From contig JANRKG010000308.1 of NCBI GenBank assembly GCA_033763635.1, positions 1-32,031 on the forward strand: 32,031 nucleotides of DNA. Reading direction: 5' to 3'. A model generated the notes under the pieces. That model worked only from the letters and a program-made list of their open reading frames with translations, was not told where the DNA came from and searched no databases. Position numbers and translations under genes: made by a program. Below, in pieces: positions 14,305 to 23,135 of this stretch. The stretch comes from JANRKG01 sp033763635. GTDB lineage: Bacteria > Cyanobacteriota > Cyanobacteriia > GCF-001939115. Each line of letters begins with the position of its first letter. The stretch's first letter is position 1.

Positions 14305-16200
14305 CTACCCCGGTGTTCCATCCCCCGGCATCCGCCAAACCTGGCTAGGCAGGAAGAGAACGGGCGTTCCCTGGATAATCTTCTCGATGCCATCTCGGAT
14401 GCTGTCGTCATCTGCCATCTCGTCCGCTAATAGGAACTTGATGAGTTGAAACGCGATTGTATAGGTCTGGAAATAGCCGCCATGCAGGTCTACTTTCCCA
14501 ACTCCTAAGAGATAAAGAGGGGTATTCAAAATATCAATGAGCAGACCTGTTGCCCGGTTCAGGGGAAGGGGAATTTGATTCACCCCTTTCATACGAGAGC
14601 AATCCAGGTAATTAAATTTGCAAAACAGATCATAACTAGAGGTGGGCCGCACCGCTGGTTCACTATGCACCATGATTCGCACATTTGGACGGTAGGGAAC
14701 TTCTCGCCCCACCTTTGTGGGTTTGAGATACACATTCCCTAACCGCATCCCTGCCATTTGCAGACTGGGTTCTGTAAACCAGTTCCCCATCGTCGATAGG
14801 TAACGCAGCACAATATCTCGATCGCTGGATAGCAGATAAATCCGCCGACAACGACGAATCGCAGACCGGACATAATTATTGCGCCCTTCCCGCAAGAATT
14901 CTAGAGGAATATCGGGGGAGGCCAGCAGCATCTTATCCAGCAGCAAATTGTCCCCAATGCTATCGGGTTCGTCGTTCTCTAGCTCGGTATCCGGTCGGAT
15001 TGCACCCCCATCGTCCTTCCCAAAGCGATCGGATAGGATGCGGAGCACGTTGACCAGTAACAGGGCACCCATGCTATGCCCAATGAGATTCACCCACAGG
15101 TTACGATCTTTGGGCCAATGTTGTTTGTGCGTGAGTGCCCGATCGAGTCGCCAGAAAAACTCTGCCAAATCTGGAGCACCGTAGTGAATGGCTCGATAGC
15201 GATCTCGCTGGTAAACTACAATTCGCAGCAGCAGCAGCAGCAGGAGCCAGAACATGAACAGGGCAGGTGTGAGCCAGTACCAGTGAACCGCCAAATTGAG
15301 GGTTTCCCGGTATCGGAGGGTCTGATCGATCGCAGCGATACCCGGAATCTGATCCAGCAGCCACAGGACGGGAGCCATGACCCAGCGCAGGAATACATAC
15401 AGAATGGCTCCAGCAATTCCAGCAATGCCGCTTAAGGAAAAGAGAAACTTCAGGACGACACCGGGGCTGGTGCGGTAGTCAGCCCACAGACCGGGGCTAG
15501 TAATCGGTTTCTCGCTGGGCCAGGAGTAGCCCACGTACAGATGATCGGGCTTGAGGGTGCGAGATTCAGGGCTATTCCCCGATGGATCAAGGGCCGCAGC
15601 CTCCTGGCAAAAGCTGTAGTAGAAACCGTCGGCTGGATTTGCATAGCCGTGAGTTCGCAGGGTCAGCCGTCTAATGTTCTGTTCATCGACGATTCGGCTA
15701 AACTCATTGAGGTTAAACAGAGGCCGGAAGCGATTCGCCGGGGGGAGGACTCGATCGACATCCAGGGAAACGGGAACGGTACTGGTAATGAGAAAAACGT
15801 TGGGGTGTTCGTTATCCGCATAAACCTCGAAGTTTCGGCTAACGGTTTCAGAAAACTGTTGGGTCTTCCAGGCACTCAGAACTTCAATCACGAAATCCTC
15901 GTTGACGGTGCGGAAGAAATCACAGGAAGCAGGATAGGGGCACTGGGTTTGAAGGGTCTTCACGATCGCCGCTTCTGAATCTAACCCTGCATAGACAGGC
16001 GCACCCTTCAAACCTTTTGCAGCCAGGGTCTCTGATACGCGATAGGCAAGCTGTATAATCCGAGCTTTTGTCCACCAATCTGTAAAGGGGGCCGCGTTAC
16101 GAATGATCGATTCCAGCCATTGCTGATCGTTTCGGGCTGTTTCCAGGGGTTTGTGATCCCAGGAGAATGGCAAAGATTCGTAACATCGTTTAGCCCCCAT
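14305..16200 (-). CDS. membrane-anchored alpha/beta hydrolase, DUF900-like
   Basis: This 631-residue protein has alpha/beta-hydrolase elements split by membrane helices. HGYANP (184-189) and YSWPSE (225-230) match the early strands of DUF900-type hydrolases. Hydrophobic helices follow at about 250-283 and 306-330. The nucleophile elbow LIGHSMGALL (372-381, Ser376) comes after them. Candidate acids are Asp430 (LLASPD) or Asp460 (LLSSDRD), and His573 (KVDLHGGY) may be the base. The N-terminal 180 residues have no motif I recognise. It probably sits in a membrane with the hydrolase lobe on one side. AGGGAG precedes the ATG by six bases. It is the second gene of the operon, 14 bases after the TPR gene. 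Substrate unknown; a lipid ester is possible. Confidence 0.7.
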   Translation of the reverse strand: MGAKRCYESLPFSWDHKPLETARNDQQWLESIIRNAAPFTDWWTKARIIQLAYRVSETLAAKGLKGAPVYAGLDSEAAIVKTLQTQCPYPASCDFFRTVNEDFVIEVLSAWKTQQFSETVSRNFEVYADNEHPNVFLITSTVPVSLDVDRVLPPANRFRPLFNLNEFSRIVDEQNIRRLTLRTHGYANPADGFYYSFCQEAAALDPSGNSPESRTLKPDHLYVGYSWPSEKPITSPGLWADYRTSPGVVLKFLFSLSGIAGIAGAILYVFLRWVMAPVLWLLDQIPGIAAIDQTLRYRETLNLAVHWYWLTPALFMFWLLLLLLLRIVVYQRDRYRAIHYGAPDLAEFFWRLDRALTHKQHWPKDRNLWVNLIGHSMGALLLVNVLRILSDRFGKDDGGAIRPDTELENDEPDSIGDNLLLDKMLLASPDIPLEFLREGRNNYVRSAIRRCRRIYLLSSDRDIVLRYLSTMGNWFTEPSLQMAGMRLGNVYLKPTKVGREVPYRPNVRIMVHSEPAVRPTSSYDLFCKFNYLDCSRMKGVNQIPLPLNRATGLLIDILNTPLYLLGVGKVDLHGGYFQTYTIAFQLIKFLLADEMADDDSIRDGIEKIIQGTPVLFLPSQVWRMPGDGTPG

Positions 16201-16214
16201 TATTGACTCCCTGA

Positions 16215-17321
16215 CTATTTCTTGAGTTCATTAAGCATCGCTCTGGCTTCTCGCATTCCTTCCGCATTACCCTGTTGTTGGTAAAGGGTATAGGCTCGAT
16301 CGAAGGCAAGCCCCGCTTCCTGTAACCGATCCCGTCCCCTCAAGGCCATTCCCAGGTTATAGTGGGCACGGGCATTATCAGGATTATCGCTGGTCAAATC
16401 TCGAAAAATGACGATCGCGCGTAAAAATTCTTGTTGTGTTAGATAAATCTCGCCGATCGCGTTTTGAGCCTCAATATAATTAGGTCTAGCTGCAATCGCC
16501 TTGCGATAGGAAGTCAGGGCTTCCGGCAAGTCTCCTTCTAATTGGAAAATTCGCCCAATCTTATAGTGTAGAAGCGCGTTTCGGGGTTCTAGACGGGCAG
16601 CCTGGGTAAGAGCTTTTAACCCTGCTTCGGGATTGCGAAGACCAAACCAGGCAACTCCCAGGTTCAACTGAACTGTTCCTTTACGCGGGGCGAGTTGAGC
16701 AGCCCGCTGAAGAACCCTGAGGGCTTCCTGGGGTCGTCCCTGTTGCAGGTACAGCGATCCCATCAATTCGTAGGGCATGTAGTTCTTCGGCTCCAGTGTT
16801 GCGACCTGCCGATAGGCTGTGAGTGCGCCGTCATAATCTTCTTGTCGGACTAATACCACTCCCAACCCTAAATAAGCATCTGTATGGCGGCGGTTGAGTT
16901 GGGTGGTGCGACGGTATGCCGCCGCCGCTCCTGCGTTGTCTCCCAGGTTCGCCAGCCCAAACCCCAGAGCATAGTGAAAGTCCGCGTTGTTGGGAGCAAG
17001 GGCGATCGCCTGCTGATAGGCTACTACAGATTCTTGGAAATTGCCTTGTTGAGCGTATAAATAGCCAATCCCTGAAAAAATTCGTGGATTTCTGCTATCT
17101 AGAGCAGCGGCTTGCTGATATAACTCCAGCGCTTCTTCCAGCTTTCCAGCATCGACCAGTTTTCGTCCCTCTCGTAACAACCGGGTCAATTCGGGGTTAT
17201 TCCGAACACCCGCTTGAGCGTATTGACGGGTCGATTGTTTGGCCTCACTTGCGGGTGGATAGCTCAAAAGCATTCCAGACATCAGAAAGGTGACGGCGAG
17301 GAACGACAAAGATTTACGCAC
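16215..17321 (-). CDS. exported TPR-repeat protein
   Basis: The 368-residue product starts with a Sec signal peptide (MRKSLSFLAVTFLMSGMLLS, likely cleaved after ASEA near residue 27). From about residue 46 to the end it is a run of roughly nine tetratricopeptide repeats, with the canonical small-large residue pattern, for example GYLYAQQGNFQESVVAYQQA and LGLGVVLVRQEDYDGALTAY. TPR arrays are protein-binding scaffolds; this one would act in the periplasm or on a membrane surface. It heads the operon with the DUF900-like hydrolase and FkbM methyltransferase, with only 14 bases before the next gene. The partner is unknown; the operon suggests it assists the hydrolase. Promoter sequence would lie in 17322-17562. 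Confidence 0.88.
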   Translation of the reverse strand: MRKSLSFLAVTFLMSGMLLSYPPASEAKQSTRQYAQAGVRNNPELTRLLREGRKLVDAGKLEEALELYQQAAALDSRNPRIFSGIGYLYAQQGNFQESVVAYQQAIALAPNNADFHYALGFGLANLGDNAGAAAAYRRTTQLNRRHTDAYLGLGVVLVRQEDYDGALTAYRQVATLEPKNYMPYELMGSLYLQQGRPQEALRVLQRAAQLAPRKGTVQLNLGVAWFGLRNPEAGLKALTQAARLEPRNALLHYKIGRIFQLEGDLPEALTSYRKAIAARPNYIEAQNAIGEIYLTQQEFLRAIVIFRDLTSDNPDNARAHYNLGMALRGRDRLQEAGLAFDRAYTLYQQQGNAEGMREARAMLNELKK

Positions 17322-17562
17322 AACAAATTACCCCAAGTAAAAACGGTGATCTGAATGAGTTTCGTAGATTTACGACCGTGAAGCCAGGGATCGCCCGATG
17401 GTGGGGATCAAGAAACGATTCTATCAAGCGATTGATGCCCTTGGGGAAAATGCCCCCTCGGTGGATAGAGGTTGTTCTCGTGGGTCTCCTCTACCGTTAG
17501 CTAAATCCATTTTCCTTGAACAGAAACTTATCTCATCCGAATTTTGGGGAACAAATTTAGCT

Positions 17563-18183
17563 ATGGCATACACAAATCGACCTGCTGATAACGTGATGGA
17601 ACGAGGCTCCTATGCCTCCGTCGTGGATTATCACGATCGCGTTCGTTGGGGTCCTATTTTTTCGGGCTTGGTGATTGCACTGGCAACCCAACTGGTTCTG
17701 AGTGCGATCGGAGCAGCCTTAGGGCTAACTTCCATTGCGGGGTCCGGTGCGCCTCGCTCTAATGCAGATGATGTGGGTTCTGCTGTTGGAATCTGGTCCA
17801 TCATCAGTCTTTTCATTTCACTCTTTGTGGGTGGTTGGACGACGGCACGGGCCTGTGGTCCCATGAACCGCAGTACGGCTCTGTTGAATGGGGCGATTCT
17901 GTGGGCGACCACGCTGGCTTTAGGCTCTTGGTTGCTGGCGAGTGGCGTATCCGGTGCTTTTGGGATCATCGCTTCCAATGCGGGTGATGTCATCAATCAG
18001 GTCGGTGCCCCCAATGTTCCCACTGATGCCCCGAATGTATCGGCTCAACAAACACGGGATATTGCTGGGAATGCGGCGAAGGTGGGTTGGTCCTTTGCGA
18101 TCGGTTCTCTGCTCGGTCTGGCAGCCTCCATGATTGGTGCATCCGTCGGTACTCGCCATCCACGAGTGATGAGTGACGTTTAG
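17563..18183 (+). CDS. four-helix membrane protein, function unknown
   Basis: The 206-residue product has four predicted membrane helices, near 31-53, 73-94, 107-136 and 173-196, with a polar loop (about 140-172) rich in Asn, Pro and Ala. The segment RVRWGPIFSGLVIALATQ (27-44) resembles the start of the YrzE / 'PhnA-like' small membrane family, whose function is unknown. I chose ATG 17563 (MAYTNRPADN); the frame stays open back to a GTG at 17398, but that extension looks unlike the mature protein. It is followed by a strong terminator, so it is probably monocistronic. It is divergent from the TPR gene. No role can be assigned. Confidence 0.7.
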   Translation: MAYTNRPADNVMERGSYASVVDYHDRVRWGPIFSGLVIALATQLVLSAIGAALGLTSIAGSGAPRSNADDVGSAVGIWSIISLFISLFVGGWTTARACGPMNRSTALLNGAILWATTLALGSWLLASGVSGAFGIIASNAGDVINQVGAPNVPTDAPNVSAQQTRDIAGNAAKVGWSFAIGSLLGLAASMIGASVGTRHPRVMSDV

Positions 18184-18206
18184 AAGTTTAAGCCTGTCTC
18201 CGTTCG

Positions 18207-18235
18207 GGGCACCTTCTGATGGGTGCCCTTTTTTT
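18207..18235 (+). terminator. rho-independent terminator after the four-helix membrane protein
   Basis: GGGCACC (18207-18213) pairs with GGTGCCC (18222-18228) around an eight-base loop, followed by seven T residues (18229-18235). This is a textbook intrinsic terminator 24 bases after the stop codon. Confidence 0.92.
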
Positions 18236-18300
18236 GCTGCGGATGGCATCCCCCTAGTAATGTATAGTTCAGCTAGATTCACGTTATTTAGAGGATTCCT

Positions 18301-19494
18301 GTGCTGGCTGCGAGTGTTGCATTGGGTATTGGGGCGGCAGCCCTGCTAGTGGGAGTAGGTGGGTTGGCGTTGGAATCCCAGTACCGCCGCCGCCCTGGGA
18401 ATGATCTGGAACTGACCTCCGGAGATTGGCAGCTAGAGGTGTACGATCCCCGACACTATTTGCTGGCGGGTGAGATGGAGTTTCAAAATCAAACCCGTAC
18501 CCTGGAAATTATGGTGCCGGAGGTTTGGGCAGAAGTCACGCTGCTGTCAAAGGGGAGTTTGGCAGGGGTGACGCATAAGATTCGCGTGATCCCACAGCAC
18601 GCAGATGCTCCTGCAAGGGATGATGATTACTGGTTTGCCTACATTGTGAAAGTGGGCAAGAAAACTCGTCTGCGAGTGGCGATCGACATCCAGGGAAAAG
18701 AACTGGAGAGCCTGAAGGCTGCTTGGGTGCGAGTTCACTATGTCACCTACGGTCCTGCTGGGCGGATTCCTAAAGCCCGCCATATCGTCGTGCCGCTTCA
18801 ATTTCCCGCGCCTCTGACTCATCAGCGTTGGCGGCCTACGGCTGAGGCAGATGTTTTGCCGATTCCAACCCATCTCCTGACCCATCTGGATGATCCGGTT
18901 TCAGTGGTGCAACGCTACGTTCTGCCCTACAGCCAACCGGGGGATGTGGTTGCAATTGGGGAAACACCGATCGCCATTATGCAAGGACGGTTTTATCACC
19001 CGACTCAAATTCGACCCGGTTGGTTAGCCAAACGATTGTGCTACTTCTTCCTGCCCACCTCCAGTCTGGCAACGGCTTGTGGGCTGCAAGCCCTGGTGGA
19101 TATTGTGGGTCCGTGGCGGGTCTTGTTTGCGTTTGTGGTGGGATCTCTGGCAAAAGTACTGGGTAAACCAGGAGTCTTCTACCAATTGGCAGGGGAACAG
19201 GCCCGTCTGATTGATGATGTCACGGGAACGTTGCCCCCCTACGATCAATTTATTGTGTTAGGTCCTGACGATCCGCAACAAGTTGTTAACCAAATTCGAG
19301 ACGCAACGGGTCTGGCCGCTGCGATTGTAGACGTGAATGACTTGAAAGCAGTTAAGATATTGGCAGCGACCTCTGGTGTTTCAACGTCCTTTCTAAAGCA
19401 AGCGTTGATTAGCAACCCAGCGGGAAATGCAGACGAACAAACTCCGATCGTGTTGATTCGGCCTACTGAACCCACTCGCCCTAGTTCAGGGTGA
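18301..19494 (+). CDS. F420-0:gamma-glutamyl ligase-like (CofE-related) membrane protein
   Basis: The 397-residue product has an N-terminal membrane helix (about 3-24), a beta-rich segment (40-170) and a C-terminal region with the CofE-like motif GDVVAIGETPIAIMQGR (214-230), then RPGWLAKRL and PTSSLATACGLQALVDIVG. CofE adds glutamates to the coenzyme F420 tail in archaea and actinobacteria. This cyanobacterial version is membrane-tethered and has the extra N-terminal domain, so it probably acts on a different substrate. Start is GTG 18301, preceded by GAGGA. It begins the plus-strand run leading to proB. The family link is good; the reaction is not known. Confidence 0.75.
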   Translation: MLAASVALGIGAAALLVGVGGLALESQYRRRPGNDLELTSGDWQLEVYDPRHYLLAGEMEFQNQTRTLEIMVPEVWAEVTLLSKGSLAGVTHKIRVIPQHADAPARDDDYWFAYIVKVGKKTRLRVAIDIQGKELESLKAAWVRVHYVTYGPAGRIPKARHIVVPLQFPAPLTHQRWRPTAEADVLPIPTHLLTHLDDPVSVVQRYVLPYSQPGDVVAIGETPIAIMQGRFYHPTQIRPGWLAKRLCYFFLPTSSLATACGLQALVDIVGPWRVLFAFVVGSLAKVLGKPGVFYQLAGEQARLIDDVTGTLPPYDQFIVLGPDDPQQVVNQIRDATGLAAAIVDVNDLKAVKILAATSGVSTSFLKQALISNPAGNADEQTPIVLIRPTEPTRPSSG

Positions 19495-19636
19495 TGCTCT
19501 CAGTCTGAATGCTTTAAGCTAGAAGGTGAGGGCCTCTCCTGAAATATCACTAAAAATCTCACTGGAGATTATTGAAAGAGATCGCGGAACCTTAGCACCA
19601 GTAAGAACAAGTCCCAGCATCAAGAGTATCTGGCTA

Positions 19637-20872
19637 ATGACTTCAGCCCCTCCTGACAAGCTTAATATTTCGATTCGCCCGGTTCAGTTGAATGATTTGG
19701 ACCGGGTTGAGCAGCTATTTTTGCAGATGGTTGAAGTGGAAAGTCCTGAAGTGGCAAGTGATATCAGTCGTCAATTTCAGCAGATTCGCCGCTGGTACGG
19801 CCCGTTGATGCTCTTAAATTTGTTCCCGAATCCGCTCCAACACCTCTTTTCAATTTATGTGGCGGAGCAAGATAGCCAGATTATCGGTGCGATTCAGGTT
19901 TCACCCTTTAACCGAACTCGGAGTACCTGGCAGGTCGATCGGGTTGTGGTCGATTCGCCAGGGGAACATTTGGTTTTGGGATCTCAGTTGCTTCGGTATT
20001 GTCTGGAGACGATTTGGGAAGCCCGTACCTGGCTGGTCGAAGTGGATGTGAATAACAAATCTACCCTGGCTTTGTATCGCCATAACGGGTTTCAACTGCT
20101 GGCCCAAACCACCTACTGGTCGATCGCGCCCGAACTTCTGCCCGATGTGGCGGAACGTGAACCGGATCTTCCCAATCTTTTGCCCATTAGTAATGCAGAT
20201 GCCCAACTGCTCTACCAGTTAGATACGGCCTCGATGCCGCCTCTGGTCCGTCAGGTGTTCGATCGCCATCTTCATGACTTTAAAACCCACCCATTGGATG
20301 TCCTGGTTGAGACAATCGGGCAACGGTTGGGGCAGGTGGAGGTTGTGAGCGGCTACGTGTTTGAACCCCAACGGAAAGCAGCGATCGGATATTTCCGGGT
20401 CAATTTGAGTCGGGACGGGTCTCGGCCCCACACCTCTGAGTTGACGGTACATCCGGCGTATACCTGGCTCTATCCCGAACTGCTGAATCAAATGGCTCGT
20501 GTCGCTCAGGTTGTTCCGGGCTTACCCCTGCACCTGGTTTCGGCGGATTATCAGGCAGAGCGAGAAGCCTATCTAGAGCGGTTAGGAGCGACCCGAATTT
20601 CCCATACTTCCCTGATGTCGCGATCGGTGTGGCATAAATTACGGGAAGTTCGGCCTTCTCTGGAAGGATTACAACTTTCTGAAGTCCTCCAGGGCTTCCA
20701 ACGGGCACAAAAACCGATTCCGGGCCGTGTCTCAATGCAGTGGGCTAACCCTGCTTCTGAACAACCCAATTCTTCCCACAGCCGCCGTAAGCATCCTAAG
20801 CTTTCTAAAATTTCCCGTATGCAATCAGGCGATCATGGCTATCATTTCAGTTCTGGGATTAGACATCGGTAA
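19637..20872 (+). CDS. tandem GNAT-domain N-acetyltransferase
   Basis: This 411-residue protein opens with a GNAT fold: ISIRPVQLNDLDRVEQLF (11-28), a central strand QIIGAIQVSP (81-90), DRVVVDSPGEHLVLGSQLLR (101-120) as the acetyl-CoA loop region, and VDVNNKSTLALYRHNGFQLL (136-155). A second, more diverged GNAT-like half spans about 180-375, ending LERLGATRISHTSLMSR. GNAT enzymes transfer acetyl groups from acetyl-CoA to amines; the substrate is unknown. I chose ATG 19637; the longer frame from GTG 19526 lacks family resemblance. Its last 38 bases overlap ruvX, which suggests translational coupling. Confidence 0.8.
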   Translation: MTSAPPDKLNISIRPVQLNDLDRVEQLFLQMVEVESPEVASDISRQFQQIRRWYGPLMLLNLFPNPLQHLFSIYVAEQDSQIIGAIQVSPFNRTRSTWQVDRVVVDSPGEHLVLGSQLLRYCLETIWEARTWLVEVDVNNKSTLALYRHNGFQLLAQTTYWSIAPELLPDVAEREPDLPNLLPISNADAQLLYQLDTASMPPLVRQVFDRHLHDFKTHPLDVLVETIGQRLGQVEVVSGYVFEPQRKAAIGYFRVNLSRDGSRPHTSELTVHPAYTWLYPELLNQMARVAQVVPGLPLHLVSADYQAEREAYLERLGATRISHTSLMSRSVWHKLREVRPSLEGLQLSEVLQGFQRAQKPIPGRVSMQWANPASEQPNSSHSRRKHPKLSKISRMQSGDHGYHFSSGIRHR

Positions 20873-21263
20873 GAAGCGCATTGGGGTGTCGGGTTGCGAT
20901 GGCACGGGCTTAATCGCTACAGGACTGACGACGATCGAACGCAAGTCTTTCCCTGATCTGATTACTCAGCTTCAAACCCTGGTCAACCAGCGGCAGGTTC
21001 AACTCCTGGTTGTCGGTCTACCTTACTCGATGGATGGTACGCTGGGGGCACAGGCACGGTATGTTCAGAAACAGGCGACTGCGATTGCCAAGGCATTGCA
21101 GTTACCTCTGGAATATATGGATGAACGTCTGACAAGCTTTCAGGCCGAACAAATGATGCGGGCTGAAAGATTGCAACCTTCCCGGAATAAGGCGTTGATC
21201 GATCGCAAAGCAGCTAGCCTAATTTTGCAACAATGGCTAGATGCTCGACGAGCCGAGAAATGA
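20835..21263 (+). CDS. ruvX: RuvX/YqgF Holliday junction resolvase-like nuclease
   Basis: This is the RNase H-fold protein essential in many bacteria, linked to 16S rRNA processing and proposed as a backup Holliday junction resolvase. The 142-residue product has VLGLDIGKKRIGVS (6-19, catalytic Asp10), VVGLPYSMDGTLGAQA (59-74) and the active-site YMDERLTSFQAE (94-105), with the third acid at Asp123 in LIDRKAA. Length is typical. The ATG at 20835 lies inside the GNAT gene. The frame extends upstream to GTG 20727, but the added residues are not family-like. Identification is secure. Confidence 0.93.
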   Translation: MAIISVLGLDIGKKRIGVSGCDGTGLIATGLTTIERKSFPDLITQLQTLVNQRQVQLLVVGLPYSMDGTLGAQARYVQKQATAIAKALQLPLEYMDERLTSFQAEQMMRAERLQPSRNKALIDRKAASLILQQWLDARRAEK

Positions 21264-21303
21264 CCCGAATGAAGGATACTGAGTCCCGGATACGAGACAA
21301 TGG

Positions 21304-21891
21304 ATGCCAGAAGCAAATAAGGAAAGAGAAGGTCCGGAAATGGAAGATGAAGTCATGGATGCCCCGACAGTTACGATCACGGATGAGGCAGGCCGCTCCC
21401 TGATCTGTTATGTAGAACACTCCCTGGACCTGGAAGGTCAGGAATATTTGCTCCTGCTGCCGGTGGATTCCCCCATTGAGATCTTCGTTTGGCAGGCTGG
21501 AGAAGAGGATGAGGAAGAAGCGGTTCTGGTAGAACAGGATGCGGAGATTGATCTCCTGTTTCCGATCGCCAGCGCAGTTTTACAGGAGCAAAATCTAAAG
21601 CTGAAGCGTACAGCGGTCGCTTTGACGGTGGAAGGGGAACTGCCTGATGTGGAAGAAGAGGACTATGAAGATGAAGAAGACGGCTTTGAAGAGCATGAAG
21701 AGTTGCAATTCCTTGCCAACTTCTATCATGAAGAACAGGAGTATGCGATCTATACTCCCCTGGACCCCTTCTTTATCCTGGCTCGGTTGAATGAGGCAGG
21801 GCAGCCTGTTCTACTCACGCCAGAGGAAATGGAGAAAATTGAGCCACTGTTGCCGATGATTGAGGACCAGTTGTTTGATGAGATGGAATAG
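21304..21891 (+). CDS. DUF3727 domain-containing protein
   Basis: The 195-residue product is very acidic. Its first half contains VTITDEAGRSLICYVEHSLD followed by EYLLLLPVDSPIEIF, and its second half ELQFLANFYHEEQEYAIYTP then LDPFFILARL, both characteristic of the cyanobacterial/plastid DUF3727 (DUF1292-like) family. Between them is an acidic linker with runs of Glu and Asp (EEEDYEDEEDGFEEHEE). No membrane helix or signal peptide. The start could be ATG 21304 or ATG 21340 (MEDEVMDAPT). It sits between ruvX and mltG, an order seen widely in cyanobacteria. Function is not established. Confidence 0.85.
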   Translation: MPEANKEREGPEMEDEVMDAPTVTITDEAGRSLICYVEHSLDLEGQEYLLLLPVDSPIEIFVWQAGEEDEEEAVLVEQDAEIDLLFPIASAVLQEQNLKLKRTAVALTVEGELPDVEEEDYEDEEDGFEEHEELQFLANFYHEEQEYAIYTPLDPFFILARLNEAGQPVLLTPEEMEKIEPLLPMIEDQLFDEME

Positions 21892-21928
21892 AAGTTGTTA
21901 AGTTAGCTTTTGATTCCAGAACGCTGAG

Positions 21929-21957
21929 AGGCGCGATCGATCGCGCCTATTATTTTT
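21929..21957 (+). terminator. intrinsic terminator with perfect 20-base palindrome
   Basis: AGGCGCGATCGATCGCGCCT (21929-21948) is a perfect palindrome containing GCGATCGATCGC, followed by ATTATTTTT. It lies 38 bases after the DUF3727 stop and separates that gene from mltG. Confidence 0.85.
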
Positions 21958-22056
21958 CGTTAAAAAAAACAGGGTGCCGTTGACGATACTCCGCTTTAAA
22001 TCCATGATTTTTCCCAGGTTCCGCTCTGAAATTTTTCCCCACAGAGTTTAGTCACA

Positions 22057-23133
22057 ATGGGTCAAAAGAAATTCAAGGGGTTGATTTATCCAGTCTTCCT
22101 GCTCCTCGTCTTGGGTCTTTGTAGTTGGCAGGGATGGGCCTGGTGGAGTTGGGTGAGCGCGCCTCTCATCCAGATGGATTCTGGTCCGCCAGAAAAAAGT
22201 GTGCGTATCCAGATTCCTGCGGGTACGCCTGCTCAACATATCGGTCAAGATTTACAGGCGGCAGGGCTGATTCGCTCTAGCTTTGCCTGGAATCTCTGGT
22301 CGCGATGGTTGACCTTGCAAAACCGGGGAGGTGGGTTTCAAGCAGGAACCTATGAGCTTTCTCCCACCCAGTCCATGCAATCGATCGCCGCCACTATCTG
22401 GTCTGGGAAGGTGGTGCGCTATAGCTTTACCGTGCCAGAGGGTTGGTCCTTTGAGCAGATGGCAAGCTATTTTGAAGCCCAAGGTTTCTTTAAGGGAAAG
22501 GATTTCTTGACAGCAGTGCGATCGGTTCCTCGCGATCGCTATCCCTGGCTTCCTCCAAATTTGCCCCATCTGGAAGGGTTTCTCTATCCCGATACCTATG
22601 AGATGACGGGCGATCGGATTACCCCCCCGGAAGTGGTCGAGATGATGCTCAAGCGCTTTGAGCAGGTAGCACTGCCCCTCTATCAACAACGCAAGGGGCA
22701 AACAGATCTGAGTCTTCTAAATTGGGTCACTCTGGCAAGTATCGTTGAAAAGGAAGCGGTCATCCCCTCAGAACGGCCCCGGATTGCTGGGGTTTTTGTG
22801 CAACGGCTGAAACAGAATATTCCTCTGGGGGCCGACCCGACGGTTGAATATGGGCTGAACATCCGGCAAACGCTGGAGCAACCCCTGACCTTGGCCCAGG
22901 TACGTACCCCTTCCCCGTACAATACTTACCTGAACCCAGGGCTACCCCCCACGCCGATCGCCAGTCCTGGTCTGGCGAGTTTGGAGGCTTCCCTCTATCC
23001 CGAAGCCACCCCATACCTTTACTTTGTCGCTCGTTACGATGGCACCCATGTCTTTAGCCGAACGCTGGAGGAACATGAAGCAGCGCAAGCCGCTATCCGA
23101 GATGAGATTGAACGTCGTCAAAAGCAACCCTAG
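22057..23133 (+). CDS. mltG: endolytic murein transglycosylase
   Basis: MltG cleaves nascent glycan strands during peptidoglycan synthesis and so limits chain length. The 358-residue product has a short cytosolic tail, a membrane helix (about 9-31), then the YceG-like periplasmic domain: EGWSFEQMASYF (128-139), LEGFLYPDTYEM (172-183), the catalytic region LASIVEKEAVIPSE (226-239, Glu231), GADPTVEYGL (258-267) and the C-terminal YNTYLNPGLPPTPIASPG. All expected parts are present, and length is normal. It begins after a terminator and is followed three bases later by yqeG. Identification is secure. Confidence 0.95.
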   Translation: MGQKKFKGLIYPVFLLLVLGLCSWQGWAWWSWVSAPLIQMDSGPPEKSVRIQIPAGTPAQHIGQDLQAAGLIRSSFAWNLWSRWLTLQNRGGGFQAGTYELSPTQSMQSIAATIWSGKVVRYSFTVPEGWSFEQMASYFEAQGFFKGKDFLTAVRSVPRDRYPWLPPNLPHLEGFLYPDTYEMTGDRITPPEVVEMMLKRFEQVALPLYQQRKGQTDLSLLNWVTLASIVEKEAVIPSERPRIAGVFVQRLKQNIPLGADPTVEYGLNIRQTLEQPLTLAQVRTPSPYNTYLNPGLPPTPIASPGLASLEASLYPEATPYLYFVARYDGTHVFSRTLEEHEAAQAAIRDEIERRQKQP

Positions 23134-23135
23134 TT

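Noticed and set aside
17398..17562. Upstream extension of the four-helix membrane protein
   Set aside because: Open in frame from a GTG, but its residues are polar and unlike membrane-family starts; ATG 17563 is more natural.
22252..22701. 149-codon minus-strand frame
   Set aside because: Antisense to mltG, with no domain; a shadow.
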